A DNA stretch of 15,565 bases from JANXQG01 sp037147235 (GCA_037147235.1 JBAWVO010000146.1:1-15565); one strand, 5' to 3'; shown: positions 1 to 7,542, counted from the first letter of the stretch. Program-made: numbers and translations. The notes: generated from the sequence alone by a model not told the origin.

Positions 1-214
1 GCCTGGCAGTGGTGCGCGGATTGGTACGGGGCGGAATACTATGCCAAGTCTCCCGTAGACGACCCAAACGGCCCTGATCCCGGAGATGGCCGTGTCCTTC
101 GTGGCGGTTCCTGGTTCAACGGGCCGAACAGCACCCGTTCCGCCTTTCGCGACCGGGCTCACGCCGGACAACCGGGACGGCAGCGCGGGGTTCCGCGTTT
201 CCAGGACTCAGTAA
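1..214 (+). pseudogene. C-terminal part of a SUMF1/formylglycine-type domain protein, frameshifted
   Basis: The gene enters from the left edge, so only its end is visible. Frame 1 reads AWQWCADWYG, then a DP-rich stretch and VLRGGSWFNGPNSTRSAFRD, the C-terminal core of the SUMF1/FGE-sulfatase fold. From about base 155 the family's usual ending appears in frame 2 instead (LTPDNRDGSAGFRVSRTQ, stop TAA at 212-214). Dropping one G from the GGG at 155-157 restores RDRLTPDNRDGSAGFRVSR. Without that correction frame 1 runs on through unrelated sequence to a TGA at 352-354, overlapping the opposite gene. The cysteines that sit after GGS in true formylglycine-generating enzymes are absent (FNGPNST instead), so even an intact protein may be a SUMF1-fold binding or accessory protein and not an active FGE. 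The one-base shift may be a real lesion or an assembly error. Confidence 0.8.
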
Positions 215-232
215 CACTATGGCCTCTGGCAG

Positions 233-270
233 TTTTACCCTTTTCCGTTTTCCCCTTTTCCCTTTTACCC
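233..270. repeat. Degenerate polypyrimidine TTTTCCC-like tandem repeat
   Basis: Five consecutive units of TTTT followed by three or four C-rich bases (TTTTACCC, TTTTCCG, TTTTCCCC, TTTTCCC, TTTTACCCC) lie just after the SUMF1-type gene's corrected stop. The period is 7 to 8 bases. It belongs to the same class of short intergenic arrays seen at most other junctions here. No gene is visible in 215-342. Confidence 0.6.
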
Positions 271-307
271 CTGCCGCGCAGCGGCGCGCGATATATTTTT
301 CGTTTGG

Positions 308-332
308 ATGCGGTCACAAATTATGACCGCAT
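308..332. terminator. Candidate bidirectional terminator hairpin between convergent genes
   Basis: A perfect 9-bp inverted repeat, ATGCGGTCA (308-316) and TGACCGCAT (324-332), encloses a 7-base loop. It lies between the converging SUMF1-type gene (+) and the 1117-residue gene (-), where a terminator is expected. The T tract is poor on both strands, so a factor-independent function is not certain. A second small stem (GCCGC 273-277 with GCGGC 281-285) lies to its left, before an AT-rich stretch at 291-300. Confidence 0.4.
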
Positions 333-342
333 GAATTCCGCT

Positions 343-3300
343 TCACATCACTGAAACCCGGCCCCAGCCTGTCAACTCCGGCGCATCGCGGTCAGTTTCC
401 CACATTGCGACCCATTCGGGCCAAGGCATGGCCAAGGAACCAATTTCCAAGGGCGGCACGGCATCGTCCGCCGACATTGCCTCGTCGCTTGAATGGATCA
501 GGCTGGAAAGCCTGGCGCACTGGGAGTGGCAGAACCTCTCGACGCCACCCGTTTTCAACACGTTGATGATCGCCGTGCGAAAGACATGATGGGCCACCGC
601 CGACAAGCGTTCGTTGCAGACCTTTCCGGAAAGTTCGAGTTGCAGCCGGCCATCGACGACTTGGAATGCCATGACGAGCGGGCCTTCGACTGCGGGGGGC
701 ATCATGATTTCAATAGTCGCAGAGTTGGTGGCCAGATGGATCTCATCCACATGCGGGCGTGGAAGCGTCCAGCCGCGGCTTTCACGGAACCAGGCGATGA
801 ACTCCCGCTCGATGTAGCGGTGCAGATCGACTTCGATATGATGCAACACTTCGCGGTGTTTGCGGACCACGCCGGAATCGCCGCCACGGAGCGACTTGCG
901 CTCGGCTCGGCGAAGCTTGGCAAACCGCTTGGGAATCGTGCCCGAATGGAAGCCGGGCCGCAGCAGCCGCAAGAGGGTCTCGCCGTGCGAGCCGACGAGG
1001 ACGGGCTGTAAGTTCTTCGACCGATTGGCCGCGAAAAGCCGCCAGTTCTCTTTCAGTTCCCAGATCAGGAAGCCGAAGATGCCGGGCGTCAGCGTAACGA
1101 TTGCGGCCATGGTGAGGTTGGCCAGCGGGGCGTTCATGTGATACCTGAGGAAGCCGTGCAAGCCCGTGGTTGGCCAGAGCGGGGCTAGCATCTTGTGCGA
1201 TACGGAGACCCAGGGGATGTGTTTGAGCGGATTCAACTGAGGCTCGATCAGCAGGTTCACGCAGAAGCGAATGACATAGGCCACGAAGAACCAGACGACG
1301 CCCAGTCCCGCCTTGGCCAGCAGTATCGTGCGGCCCTGCCCGCTGCGGAACCGCAGCCATTCGTCCACGGCATAGAGCAGCCGCTCGAAGAGTTGCATGA
1401 GGCGGCGAAATAAATCAACGATGAACCAGAACAGTCCCACGATCGGCCGCACGCCGAATCGCTGCCAGCCCTCGCCGATGGCGTCGAAGAATATCTCCTC
1501 CACATTCCGCCCGGCACGGGAATTGACGATCAGAGTCAGCGTGAAAAACATGCTCGTCAAGCCGATTATTTTTTGCCAGGGGTTCGTTTCCGACCGTATG
1601 AACACCGCAAGGAGCAGTGTCGGCGCGAGCGGCTTGACGCCATAGTTGATCGCCAGCCGCGCCGCCGCGCTATGGACAATCCAATGGACCCAGGGCAATG
1701 CGAAGAATGCTTGCAGAGAATCGATCAGCAGCCACTTGATCGCGCGGCCCAGTGTCTTCAAACCCCGCCATACAATACCGCGAAAGCTGGGAATATGAAT
1801 CACCATCGCCAGGAAGACGCCCAGCAGCAAATTGGGTACGAAGTCGTCCCAATCCCATTGGCTGGGCGCGAGTTGCGAGTTGATGCCGGCGATAAGCTCG
1901 ATGAGATGGTCCGATCCCTTGAGGGCCACGTAGGCACCGCCAAAGGGAATGACCAAGTAGAGCGTGAGAAACCGCCCGATCACCGTACCGAACATGAGAT
2001 GGCTAAATCGCAAAATCCAACGCAAATAGAAGTCGCCCGGCTCGTAGACGCCGTCCAAGGTTTCCGCCAAGCGGCGATTCACCCGCAATGCGGCATCGCC
2101 GCGGCGGAAACTCCTCGGGCCGGAACAATCAGGCTCCTTGAGTTGGTTTCGTGAGAGGGCATCTCGCACTTCACTGAGCGTGAGAAATCCGCGATCGACG
2201 ATCCGATCCAATAGCTCTTCGACCAGCTTCGTGCGGGAAATCCTTTCCGGCAGGTTCCGCGGCACTAAGCCGATGCCATCGAGCGTGGCAACGATCTTGA
2301 GACGAAGATTGTCTCGTAATCGGGTTTCGGCGTCCTCGGTTGCCCTGCCCAGCACGTCCGTCAACTGCCGCCGCTGCCGATCGGAAATCCGCACGCGGGA
2401 AAGTCGCCGCTGGGCACTGCGAAGATACCGCGATACGAGCACCTCGCGCTGGTTGGGCAGTTCCCGACGGATTGGCCGGCGGCCTAACGACAGAATCCAG
2501 TGCATCACGTCGATCGTGAATATCGTCCGCTCCTGGTCGACGCAGACCTTCTGCAAGTCGTACAGCAGTCGTGCTTCGACGGTCCACAAACCACGCGGTG
2601 TCTGATGGGCCAGGGCCAGCAATGCCTCGCGCCAGGGCCGCGGCTCGTCGTCCTCGATTCTTAGGGCGGTCAGCAGCCGATCGACCAGCCCATGCACTTC
2701 TTCCCGTAAAGCGGTCGCTGCTTCGGCAGCTCGCTCGCGCGGTGCCCAAAACTCGGCTCGGGCGCGGCGAATGGCGGCCCCCGCCAGATTGCCGCGGGCG
2801 GTCTGACGTTCGGCACGCTGCGACCAAAGTAGATAATTCTTCTCCGATCGCTGCCGGCCGCGCGTCCAATGGGCATCCTGCCCACGCGATCCGACGTCTT
2901 CGCGAAAGTCGGAGACCATTCCCAGCGGATCAGTGTCGAAAGCCTCGGCCGCCGCTCGTGCCGCTTCTCGCAGTTCCTCTGGATCGGGCGTACCGGGCAG
3001 ACGGGTCGCCTCGAGCAGATTGCTCGCATCAATGTCTTGGGCAATCACCTCGTCGATCTTCGCAAGCGACTCAAGGGCGGGAAAAAAACTGGCGATGAGG
3101 TAGGGCTTGAAGTAGCGAATGCCCAGGTATACGGCCGCAAACTCAACATAGGCCGACGGGGCGTCGTAGGGCGGCAGCAGGAATCGCTCGTTCCGCAGCA
3201 CGTTGCGGATCTCGTCGAATTCCAGGCTACCCAAGGCCGCCAACCGCTCCTCAAATTCCGCAGCACCGAAACATTGTTGCTTTGCCAGACGATGAAACTC

Positions 3301-3696
3301 TTTGTGTATCCGCGAGTGAAAGAGCAACTCCCAACAATAGAGCAGGACCTCGCCGCGCGGCCATTCTTCGAGAATTTCGCTACCGGGGCGCTCCAGCAGG
3401 ATAACGTCTTCTGGGAGGTTCCCCGACGGGCTGAATCCGATCTCGCTCTGCTCGGCAATTTCCCACAAAGCCTTCGATGGGATGACGTAGGTTTTGCCAT
3501 GGGGCACGCGAAAACCCATGCCCGGCAACGATGTGTGCAACCGCACAACTCGCCGCAGAAGCCGCGGCAGCACGAACCGTGCCGCCGGTTCGACCGACTC
3601 TAAAGCCTGCTCCAATTCCAATAGGCCGATCCGCGCATTATTAGGTGCGGCAAAGCGTTCGCGGCGCGGGCGGAGCCAATTCCAGAGTTTTTTCAC
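343..3696 (-). CDS. Large membrane protein of unknown function (1117 aa)
   Basis: I do not recognise a named family. Residues 1-550 are soluble, rich in Arg, Glu and Leu, and probably helical, with a basic N-terminus (MKKLWNWLRPRRERF). Residues about 560-880 contain roughly six to eight hydrophobic segments (near 566-593, 617-637, 655-675, 688-723, 750-770, 790-818 and 857-880). Residues 885-1117 are soluble again, with HIEVDLHRYIEREFIAWFRE near 952-971 and a probable beta-rich part near 985-1025. The start is GTG at 3694-3696, three bases from a heptad repeat array, with no visible Shine-Dalgarno sequence; no better start lies upstream because the array is non-coding. The next gene upstream on the same strand is the DUF1571 gene, 191 bases away. 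Length and coherent composition support a real gene; the function is unknown. Confidence 0.85.
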   Translation of the reverse strand: MKKLWNWLRPRRERFAAPNNARIGLLELEQALESVEPAARFVLPRLLRRVVRLHTSLPGMGFRVPHGKTYVIPSKALWEIAEQSEIGFSPSGNLPEDVILLERPGSEILEEWPRGEVLLYCWELLFHSRIHKEFHRLAKQQCFGAAEFEERLAALGSLEFDEIRNVLRNERFLLPPYDAPSAYVEFAAVYLGIRYFKPYLIASFFPALESLAKIDEVIAQDIDASNLLEATRLPGTPDPEELREAARAAAEAFDTDPLGMVSDFREDVGSRGQDAHWTRGRQRSEKNYLLWSQRAERQTARGNLAGAAIRRARAEFWAPRERAAEAATALREEVHGLVDRLLTALRIEDDEPRPWREALLALAHQTPRGLWTVEARLLYDLQKVCVDQERTIFTIDVMHWILSLGRRPIRRELPNQREVLVSRYLRSAQRRLSRVRISDRQRRQLTDVLGRATEDAETRLRDNLRLKIVATLDGIGLVPRNLPERISRTKLVEELLDRIVDRGFLTLSEVRDALSRNQLKEPDCSGPRSFRRGDAALRVNRRLAETLDGVYEPGDFYLRWILRFSHLMFGTVIGRFLTLYLVIPFGGAYVALKGSDHLIELIAGINSQLAPSQWDWDDFVPNLLLGVFLAMVIHIPSFRGIVWRGLKTLGRAIKWLLIDSLQAFFALPWVHWIVHSAAARLAINYGVKPLAPTLLLAVFIRSETNPWQKIIGLTSMFFTLTLIVNSRAGRNVEEIFFDAIGEGWQRFGVRPIVGLFWFIVDLFRRLMQLFERLLYAVDEWLRFRSGQGRTILLAKAGLGVVWFFVAYVIRFCVNLLIEPQLNPLKHIPWVSVSHKMLAPLWPTTGLHGFLRYHMNAPLANLTMAAIVTLTPGIFGFLIWELKENWRLFAANRSKNLQPVLVGSHGETLLRLLRPGFHSGTIPKRFAKLRRAERKSLRGGDSGVVRKHREVLHHIEVDLHRYIEREFIAWFRESRGWTLPRPHVDEIHLATNSATIEIMMPPAVEGPLVMAFQVVDGRLQLELSGKVCNERLSAVAHHVFRTAIINVLKTGGVERFCHSQCARLSSLIHSSDEAMSADDAVPPLEIGSLAMPWPEWVAMWETDRDAPELTGWGRVSVM

Positions 3697-3699
3697 GGG

Positions 3700-3881
3700 C
3701 TTAGGGCTTAGAGCTTAGAGCTTAGGGCTTAGAGCTTAGAGCTTAGAGCCTAGGGCTTAGAGCTTAGAGCCTAGAGCTTAGAGCCTAGAGCTTAGAGCCT
3801 AGAGCTTAGAGCTTAGAGCTTAGGACTTAGGGCTTAGGGCTTGGAGATTGGGGCTTGGAACTAAGTCCTAAGCTCTAAGTC
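3700..3881. repeat. 23-unit heptad array (CTTAGAG) followed by three inverted units
   Basis: Positions 3700-3860 divide exactly into 23 seven-base units with no phase slip. Most are CTTAGAG, CTTAGGG or CCTAGAG; the last few are CTTGGAG, ATTGGGG and CTTGGAA. At 3861-3881 the orientation flips (CTAAGTC, CTAAGCT, CTAAGTC). As a result 3812-3830 and 3861-3879 form a perfect 19-bp inverted repeat with a 30-base spacer, which would fold in RNA just downstream of the DUF1571 stop. The array fills almost the whole gap between two minus-strand genes and ends three bases from the GTG start of the 1117-residue gene. Pairs of substitutions alternate between units, which suggests local duplication. Confidence 0.95.
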
Positions 3882-3887
3882 CTTCTT

Positions 3888-4745
3888 TCACGGAAACTTA
3901 TACTGCGGATTCTTCGGATCAAAATCGGCGTCGCTGTAGCCGTTGTTGAGTTTCAAGTCGAGATACGTGTATTCCTCCACAAGCTGTGGCCTTTGGCTGC
4001 GGTCCAGCGGCAATTCATGGACTTCGACGCGGATAGGGAAATTCAATTCGTTGTCCATGAACACTCGGGCCAGATAACCCCAGGTTTTCGGCTCATGGAC
4101 CGGGTAGATGATTTCCAGCAGGGTACACGCCCGCGTGTTGATCCGGGCACGAAGATACCGTTTGACCGTGACCTGGCTGGCATCGACCGCCGACTCGCCA
4201 CGTTTGATCAATTGCTTGCAGAGGTTGGCCAGGCCGATCTCGGTGATTGGGTAGCGCTCGCCCTGCATGGCCAAGACACCCTTGGGTGCCAGGGTCATTT
4301 TGCCCCAGGTCATGTCTAAGATTCCCGGCGTGTGGACGATCAACTTGTCGTCATTTTTGCCTGGGACATAGATCACCTCGCGGCCATTCGTACTCTTGTC
4401 GTCCTTTCCATCAATACTCCGAGCCAGGAAGTGGAGATAAACGCTGGATGGTTTTTCGCGAATCTTGGCAAACATCGCAGTCTCGATGAGCTTATTGCCG
4501 ATTCGCTCCCGCTTGACGATGACCGCCGAGCAGTCGCGTACCTTGCGCTCGATCTCGTCCAGCGACTGATGCGCGCCGACCAAGACCTCTTCCAGCGTGG
4601 TCGATTCGCTCACGGCGTCGTACCCGGTGGCGGTTTCGCTAATCGTCGAGTGGGCGGGCTGCCCCCAGCCCAGTCCAAAGTAGCCGGCTCCGGCTACCAG
4701 AGCCAGGACGATGACCATCGAAAAAACAATTGAACATCTCTTCAC
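3888..4745 (-). CDS. DUF1571 family exported or membrane-anchored protein
   Basis: The 285-residue product matches the planctomycete DUF1571 family, whose function is unknown. Recognisable blocks, in order, are CSAVIVKRERIGNKLIE (72-88), EKPSSVYLHFL (98-108), EVIYVPGKNDDKLIVHTPG (123-141), APKGVLAMQGERYPITEIG (153-171), LARVFMDNELNFPIRVEVHE (226-244) and the C-terminal LVEEYTYLDLKLNNGYSDAD (255-274). Residues 8-24 are a single hydrophobic helix after a basic start, a signal anchor or signal peptide with no lipobox cysteine, so the domain should face the periplasm. The domain's shape (repeated strands carrying charged edges) is reminiscent of LolA/LolB-like carriers, but that is only a suggestion. 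The start is GTG at 4743-4745 with purine-rich GGGAAGG upstream; ATG at 4716-4718 is the alternative and would leave only the hydrophobic part. It lies downstream of the response regulator gene, separated by a nonamer array. Confidence 0.9.
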   Translation of the reverse strand: MKRCSIVFSMVIVLALVAGAGYFGLGWGQPAHSTISETATGYDAVSESTTLEEVLVGAHQSLDEIERKVRDCSAVIVKRERIGNKLIETAMFAKIREKPSSVYLHFLARSIDGKDDKSTNGREVIYVPGKNDDKLIVHTPGILDMTWGKMTLAPKGVLAMQGERYPITEIGLANLCKQLIKRGESAVDASQVTVKRYLRARINTRACTLLEIIYPVHEPKTWGYLARVFMDNELNFPIRVEVHELPLDRSQRPQLVEEYTYLDLKLNNGYSDADFDPKNPQYKFP

Positions 4746-4771
4746 ACCCTTCCCACCCTTCCTGCCATTTT

Positions 4772-4861
4772 CACACCTTTCACACCTTTCACACCTTTCT
4801 CACCTTTCTCACCTTTCTCACTCTTTCCACTCTTCCCACTCTTCCCACTCTTCCCACTCCT
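4772..4861. repeat. Ten-unit nonamer array, polypurine on the transcribed strand
   Basis: Ten contiguous 9-base units grade from CACACCTTT (three copies) through CTCACCTTT (two), CTCACTCTT and TCCACTCTT to CCCACTCTT (two) and CCCACTCCT. Read on the minus strand, the array is purine-rich (AAAGGTGTG) and forms the leader between the regulator's stop (4870) and the DUF1571 start (4745), so it offers many Shine-Dalgarno-like AAGG and GAAGG motifs. It is the only array in the window with a 9-base rather than 7-base unit. The His-Leu-Ser reading frames on the plus strand are artefacts of the repeat. Confidence 0.95.
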
Positions 4862-4869
4862 TTTGCCTT

Positions 4870-5514
4870 TCACGCCAAATTATTTCTCACAGCCCAGACT
4901 GCTGCCTGGGTGCGATCGGTCAGCCCGATCTTCCTTAAAACATGCTGCACGTGCTCCTTGACGGTCTCGTAGCTAATCTTCATCGTTTCGGCGATCTGCT
5001 TGTTGGTGAGTCCGAGGGTCATCTGCCGCAGAACCTCCCCCTCGCGCTCGCTCAAGGAGGCTTCCAGATTGTTGGCTATCCGAGGCGTTCGCAAGGCACC
5101 ACTCACGCTGCGGAGCTTTTCACGAGTCCACACATTCTCGCCCCTGGCCGCAGTACGGATCGCGACTAATAGCTCATCACGGGTACAGCATTTCAATAAG
5201 AAACCGCTGGCCCCGAGGGCCAGTGCCCTGGCGGTGGAGGCGGGGTTGTCGAACGCCGAAAAGAGCAGTATCGGCAGGTTGGGCTTGTCGAGCTTGATGC
5301 GGCCCAAGGCGGTTAGCCCGTCGCCGTCGGGCATGCGGACATCCAGCAGAACAACGTCGAATTCTGCTTCCAGGGCGTGCTTTACGGCTGCCTGACCGCT
5401 GGCGACCTCGACAACCACTTTAATTTCCGTGCCTGAAAGCAGGGCTTTTACCCCCAGGCGGACCATATCTTGATCGTCGGCAACAAGGAGTCGAATTTTG
5501 GCTTCGGTGGGCAT
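4870..5514 (-). CDS. NarL/FixJ-type response regulator, LuxR HTH
   Basis: The 214-residue protein has a receiver domain (6-122) and a LuxR-type helix-turn-helix (about 153-212). Receiver landmarks are the acidic pair D13-D14, the phosphoacceptor D58 in DVVLLDVRMPDG, S86 and K108. The DNA-binding part reads LSEREGEVLRQMTLGLTNKQ followed by IAETMKISYETVKEHVQHVL, the canonical helix pattern. It should switch target genes on or off when D58 is phosphorylated, but no histidine kinase is in the window, so signal and regulon are unknown. ATG at 5512-5514 was chosen because the conserved domain begins right there (MPTEAKIRLLVADDQ) and AGGA lies about nine bases upstream; the open frame extends further but the extension looks non-coding. 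The stop lies eight bases from the nonamer array. The adjacent cysteines after K108 (LLKCC) are uncommon. Confidence 0.95.
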   Translation of the reverse strand: MPTEAKIRLLVADDQDMVRLGVKALLSGTEIKVVVEVASGQAAVKHALEAEFDVVLLDVRMPDGDGLTALGRIKLDKPNLPILLFSAFDNPASTARALALGASGFLLKCCTRDELLVAIRTAARGENVWTREKLRSVSGALRTPRIANNLEASLSEREGEVLRQMTLGLTNKQIAETMKISYETVKEHVQHVLRKIGLTDRTQAAVWAVRNNLA

Positions 5515-5572
5515 GTGTGGAATCCTGAAAAACGAGGGAGATGTGGGGATGGTACGGAACACCAAAGCTACT

Positions 5573-5602
5573 ATTATGCGCAGCTCTCGGGGGTAATGGC
5601 AA
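5573..5602 (-). promoter_or_regulatory. Candidate sigma70-type promoter for the response regulator
   Basis: On the minus strand TTGCCA (5597-5602) and CATAAT (5573-5578) each match five of six consensus bases and are 18 bases apart. Transcription would begin near 5566 and give a leader of about 50 bases before the ATG at 5514. This is a consensus match only. Confidence 0.4.
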
Positions 5603-5723
5603 GCGTCCCAAGGGGCAAATAAAAATTTTCTTCGGCGCAAGCTCGATGAGGGCCTCATGGCCCCACCAAAGAGCAATGCTGTACTCCCAGCAAAGGGGAG
5701 GCCTCCGGTCGACGGCGTGGCTC

Positions 5724-5772
5724 GGACAGGAGACCGGCCACAACAACCGGGTTCGGCGCGGGTCTCCTGACC
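5724..5772. repeat. Long-stem inverted repeat between the small membrane protein and regulator genes
   Basis: GGACAGGAGACC (5724-5735) pairs with GGTCTCCTGACC (5761-5772) over 12 positions with one mismatch, with a 25-base spacer. It lies 18 bases downstream of the small membrane protein's stop on the minus strand, so it may act as its transcript end, though no T tract follows. A second small palindrome, ATGAGG-G-CCTCAT, is at 5646-5658. The rest of 5515-5789 shows no gene; its GC-rich middle (about 5640-5780) differs in texture from its AT-richer surroundings and could be part of a dispersed repeat. Confidence 0.5.
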
Positions 5773-5789
5773 CCGCCGAAACGAACGCC

Positions 5790-6020
5790 CTACCGCTGCA
5801 TTACAGGCGGATCTGCTTTTTTCACAGGGTGGTGCGCGACAGGCCAGAGCAGTTCGCCGTACAGCCCACGAATGAAGAACGCACGGCAAAAAACTGCCAG
5901 GAGAATTGCGATCACCACCCACAGGCCGACATCGCCGGGAGCGATTAGCATGGCGAGTGCCAGACCCAATAAAACCCCGAACGCCGAAACCAACGTCTGC
6001 TCGATACGGTATCTGGTCAT
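5790..6020 (-). CDS. Small two-helix membrane protein, unknown function
   Basis: A 76-residue protein with two hydrophobic segments, about 9-27 (TLVSAFGVLLGLALAMLIA) and 32-50 (GLWVVIAILLAVFCRAFFI), joined by a short loop (PGDVG), then a basic and polar tail ending VKKADPPVMQR. The family is not recognised. It is taken as real because a perfect AGGAGG (complement at 6027-6032) sits six bases upstream of its ATG and a perfect TATAAT lies 41 bases upstream. It lies between enolase and the response regulator on the same strand, 155 bases from the enolase stop. Both helices probably cross the inner membrane as a hairpin. No enzymatic motif is visible. Confidence 0.75.
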   Translation of the reverse strand: MTRYRIEQTLVSAFGVLLGLALAMLIAPGDVGLWVVIAILLAVFCRAFFIRGLYGELLWPVAHHPVKKADPPVMQR

Positions 6021-6061
6021 CGTCGACCTCCTGAAAAGCGGTGGAGGGTCTCTACAACCGT

Positions 6062-6067
6062 ATTATA
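6062..6067 (-). promoter_or_regulatory. Perfect -10 box (TATAAT) before the small membrane protein gene
   Basis: TATAAT on the minus strand at 6062-6067 in otherwise GC-rich DNA, about 41 bases upstream of the ATG at 6020. No good -35 hexamer is seen 16 to 18 bases further upstream (ATGGTA is the best at 17), so an activator or an extended -10 would be needed. Confidence 0.35.
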
Positions 6068-6134
6068 GCGAGTCCAACGGCATCTACCATGCAGCTAACG
6101 GGTTATGACCCGAAAACTTGCCGGCTTTGTTCGT

Positions 6135-6151
6135 GGGACCGACACGGCCCC
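6135..6151 (-). terminator. Weak candidate terminator hairpin after enolase
   Basis: Downstream of the enolase stop, the minus strand reads GGGGCC-GTGTC-GGTCCC, a six-pair stem (one G-T pair) with a five-base loop. There is no T run after it. A second small stem, CGGGT-TATG-ACCCG, is at 6099-6112. Either could end the enolase transcript before the small membrane protein's own promoter. Confidence 0.25.
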
Positions 6152-6175
6152 TTGTGGAGTTTGCCGAGTGACGAA

Positions 6176-7456
6176 TTACTTCTTTCTGAACAACGGCCCG
6201 CCATACACGGCCGTGTCGCCGAGCATCTCCTCGATCCGCAGCAATTGATTGTACTTGGCCATCCGGTCGGTCCGCGAGGCCGAGCCGGTCTTGATTTGGC
6301 CAGTCCGCATGGCCACGGCCAAGTCGGCAATCGTCGAATCCTCGGTCTCGCCGCTGCGATGGCTGGAGATCGACGAATACCCGTTGCGATGGGCCAGCTC
6401 GATGGCCTCGATCGTCTCGGTTAAGGTGCCGATCTGATTGACCTTGATCAGAATGCTGTTGGCAATGCCTTCGTCGATGCCTCGTTGCAGACGCTTCGTG
6501 TTCGTCACAAACAGGTCGTCGCCGACGAGCTGAATATTCTTGCCAATGCGGTCGGTCAGGAGCTTCCAACCCTCCCAGTCGTCCTCGGCGCAGCCGTCTT
6601 CGATCGAACAGATGGGATACTTTTCGCTCCAGGTTGCCAAGAGATTGACCATGTCAGCGGCCGAGATCTTCTTGCCGTCGATCGTGTAGGTCTTGCTGGC
6701 GGCGTCGTAGAACTCCGATGCGGCCACATCGAGGGCGATGTAAACCTGTTTACCCAATTCATAGCCAGCCTTGGCAACGGCCTCGACAATCACGTCCAGA
6801 GCTTCCTGGTTGCTCTTCAGGTTCGGGGCCAACCCGCCTTCGTCGCCGACGTTCGTTGAGAGATTCTTGTCGTGTAGCACTTTCTTGAGATTATGGAAAA
6901 TCTCGCAGCCACAGCGGATGGCGTCGGTGAAGGAGCTGAAGCCCAAGGGCATGACCATGAACTCCTGGACGTCGACGTCGTTATCGGCGTGCGAACCGCC
7001 ATTGATAATGTTCATCATGGGGGCCGGCAGCAAACGAGCGCCGACGCCGCCGAGATAGCGGAACAGCGGTTGGCCGGTGTGGATTGCCGCGGCATGGGCC
7101 GTGGCGAGCGAAACGCCGAGAATGGCGTTGGCACCCAGCTTGCTTTTGTTCTCGGTGCCGTCCAAATCGATCATCCGCCGATCCAACGCGGCCTGATCCA
7201 GGGCGTCCATGCCGGCCAGTTCGTCGGCCAGAATGTCGTTGACGTTATCGACCGCTTTCATTACGCCCTTGCCCAGATAGAGCGACTTGTCACCGTCGCG
7301 AAGTTCTAATGCCTCGTGAACGCCTGTACTCGCGCCGCTGGGAACCGCCGCCCGGCCAACGGAACCATCGGCTAACTCTACGTCAACCTCAATGGTGGGG
7401 TTTCCACGGCTATCAAGGATCTGTCGGGCATGGATATCGAGAATTTCTGCATTCAT
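6176..7456 (-). CDS. eno: Enolase (phosphopyruvate hydratase)
   Basis: Catalyses the reversible conversion of 2-phosphoglycerate to phosphoenolpyruvate in glycolysis and gluconeogenesis; cytosolic, Mg-dependent and normally oligomeric. At 426 residues it has the usual bacterial length. The N-terminal domain starts ILDIHARQILDSRGNPTIEV, with the flexible loop VPSGASTG at 39-46. The barrel carries the full set of functional residues: E165 in VDVQEFM, E206 in GDEGG, metal ligands D243, E286 and D313, catalytic K338 in ILIKVNQIGT, H366 in SHRSGETED and K389 in GQIKTGS. C289 replaces the usual Leu in IEDGLAEDD, a mild change. The ATG at 7454-7456 has AGGAG nine bases upstream. It is divergent from psd across a 309-base gap. 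Confidence 0.98.
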   Translation of the reverse strand: MNAEILDIHARQILDSRGNPTIEVDVELADGSVGRAAVPSGASTGVHEALELRDGDKSLYLGKGVMKAVDNVNDILADELAGMDALDQAALDRRMIDLDGTENKSKLGANAILGVSLATAHAAAIHTGQPLFRYLGGVGARLLPAPMMNIINGGSHADNDVDVQEFMVMPLGFSSFTDAIRCGCEIFHNLKKVLHDKNLSTNVGDEGGLAPNLKSNQEALDVIVEAVAKAGYELGKQVYIALDVAASEFYDAASKTYTIDGKKISAADMVNLLATWSEKYPICSIEDGCAEDDWEGWKLLTDRIGKNIQLVGDDLFVTNTKRLQRGIDEGIANSILIKVNQIGTLTETIEAIELAHRNGYSSISSHRSGETEDSTIADLAVAMRTGQIKTGSASRTDRMAKYNQLLRIEEMLGDTAVYGGPLFRKK

Positions 7457-7542
7457 GATGGCACTCTCCTCAAACGAAACAGGGGACGAAAGCCGTATAT
7501 TTTCCTCGATCCGCCGACGATTGACTAGCGGGGGAGGGAGGA

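Noticed and set aside
493..2154. Several long plus-strand ORFs opposite the 1117-residue gene
   Set aside because: They are antisense shadows of a GC-rich gene; none has family motifs or plausible start signals.
4711..4972. Plus-strand reading frames rich in His-Leu-Ser, His-Ser-Ser and Thr-Phe-His repeats
   Set aside because: They are translations of the nonamer array on the non-coding strand, with no start signal and no natural protein composition.
5515..5922. N-terminal extension of the response regulator by 136 residues
   Set aside because: The extension has non-coding composition, the receiver domain starts exactly at the internal Met at 5514, and the extension overlaps the better supported small membrane protein gene.
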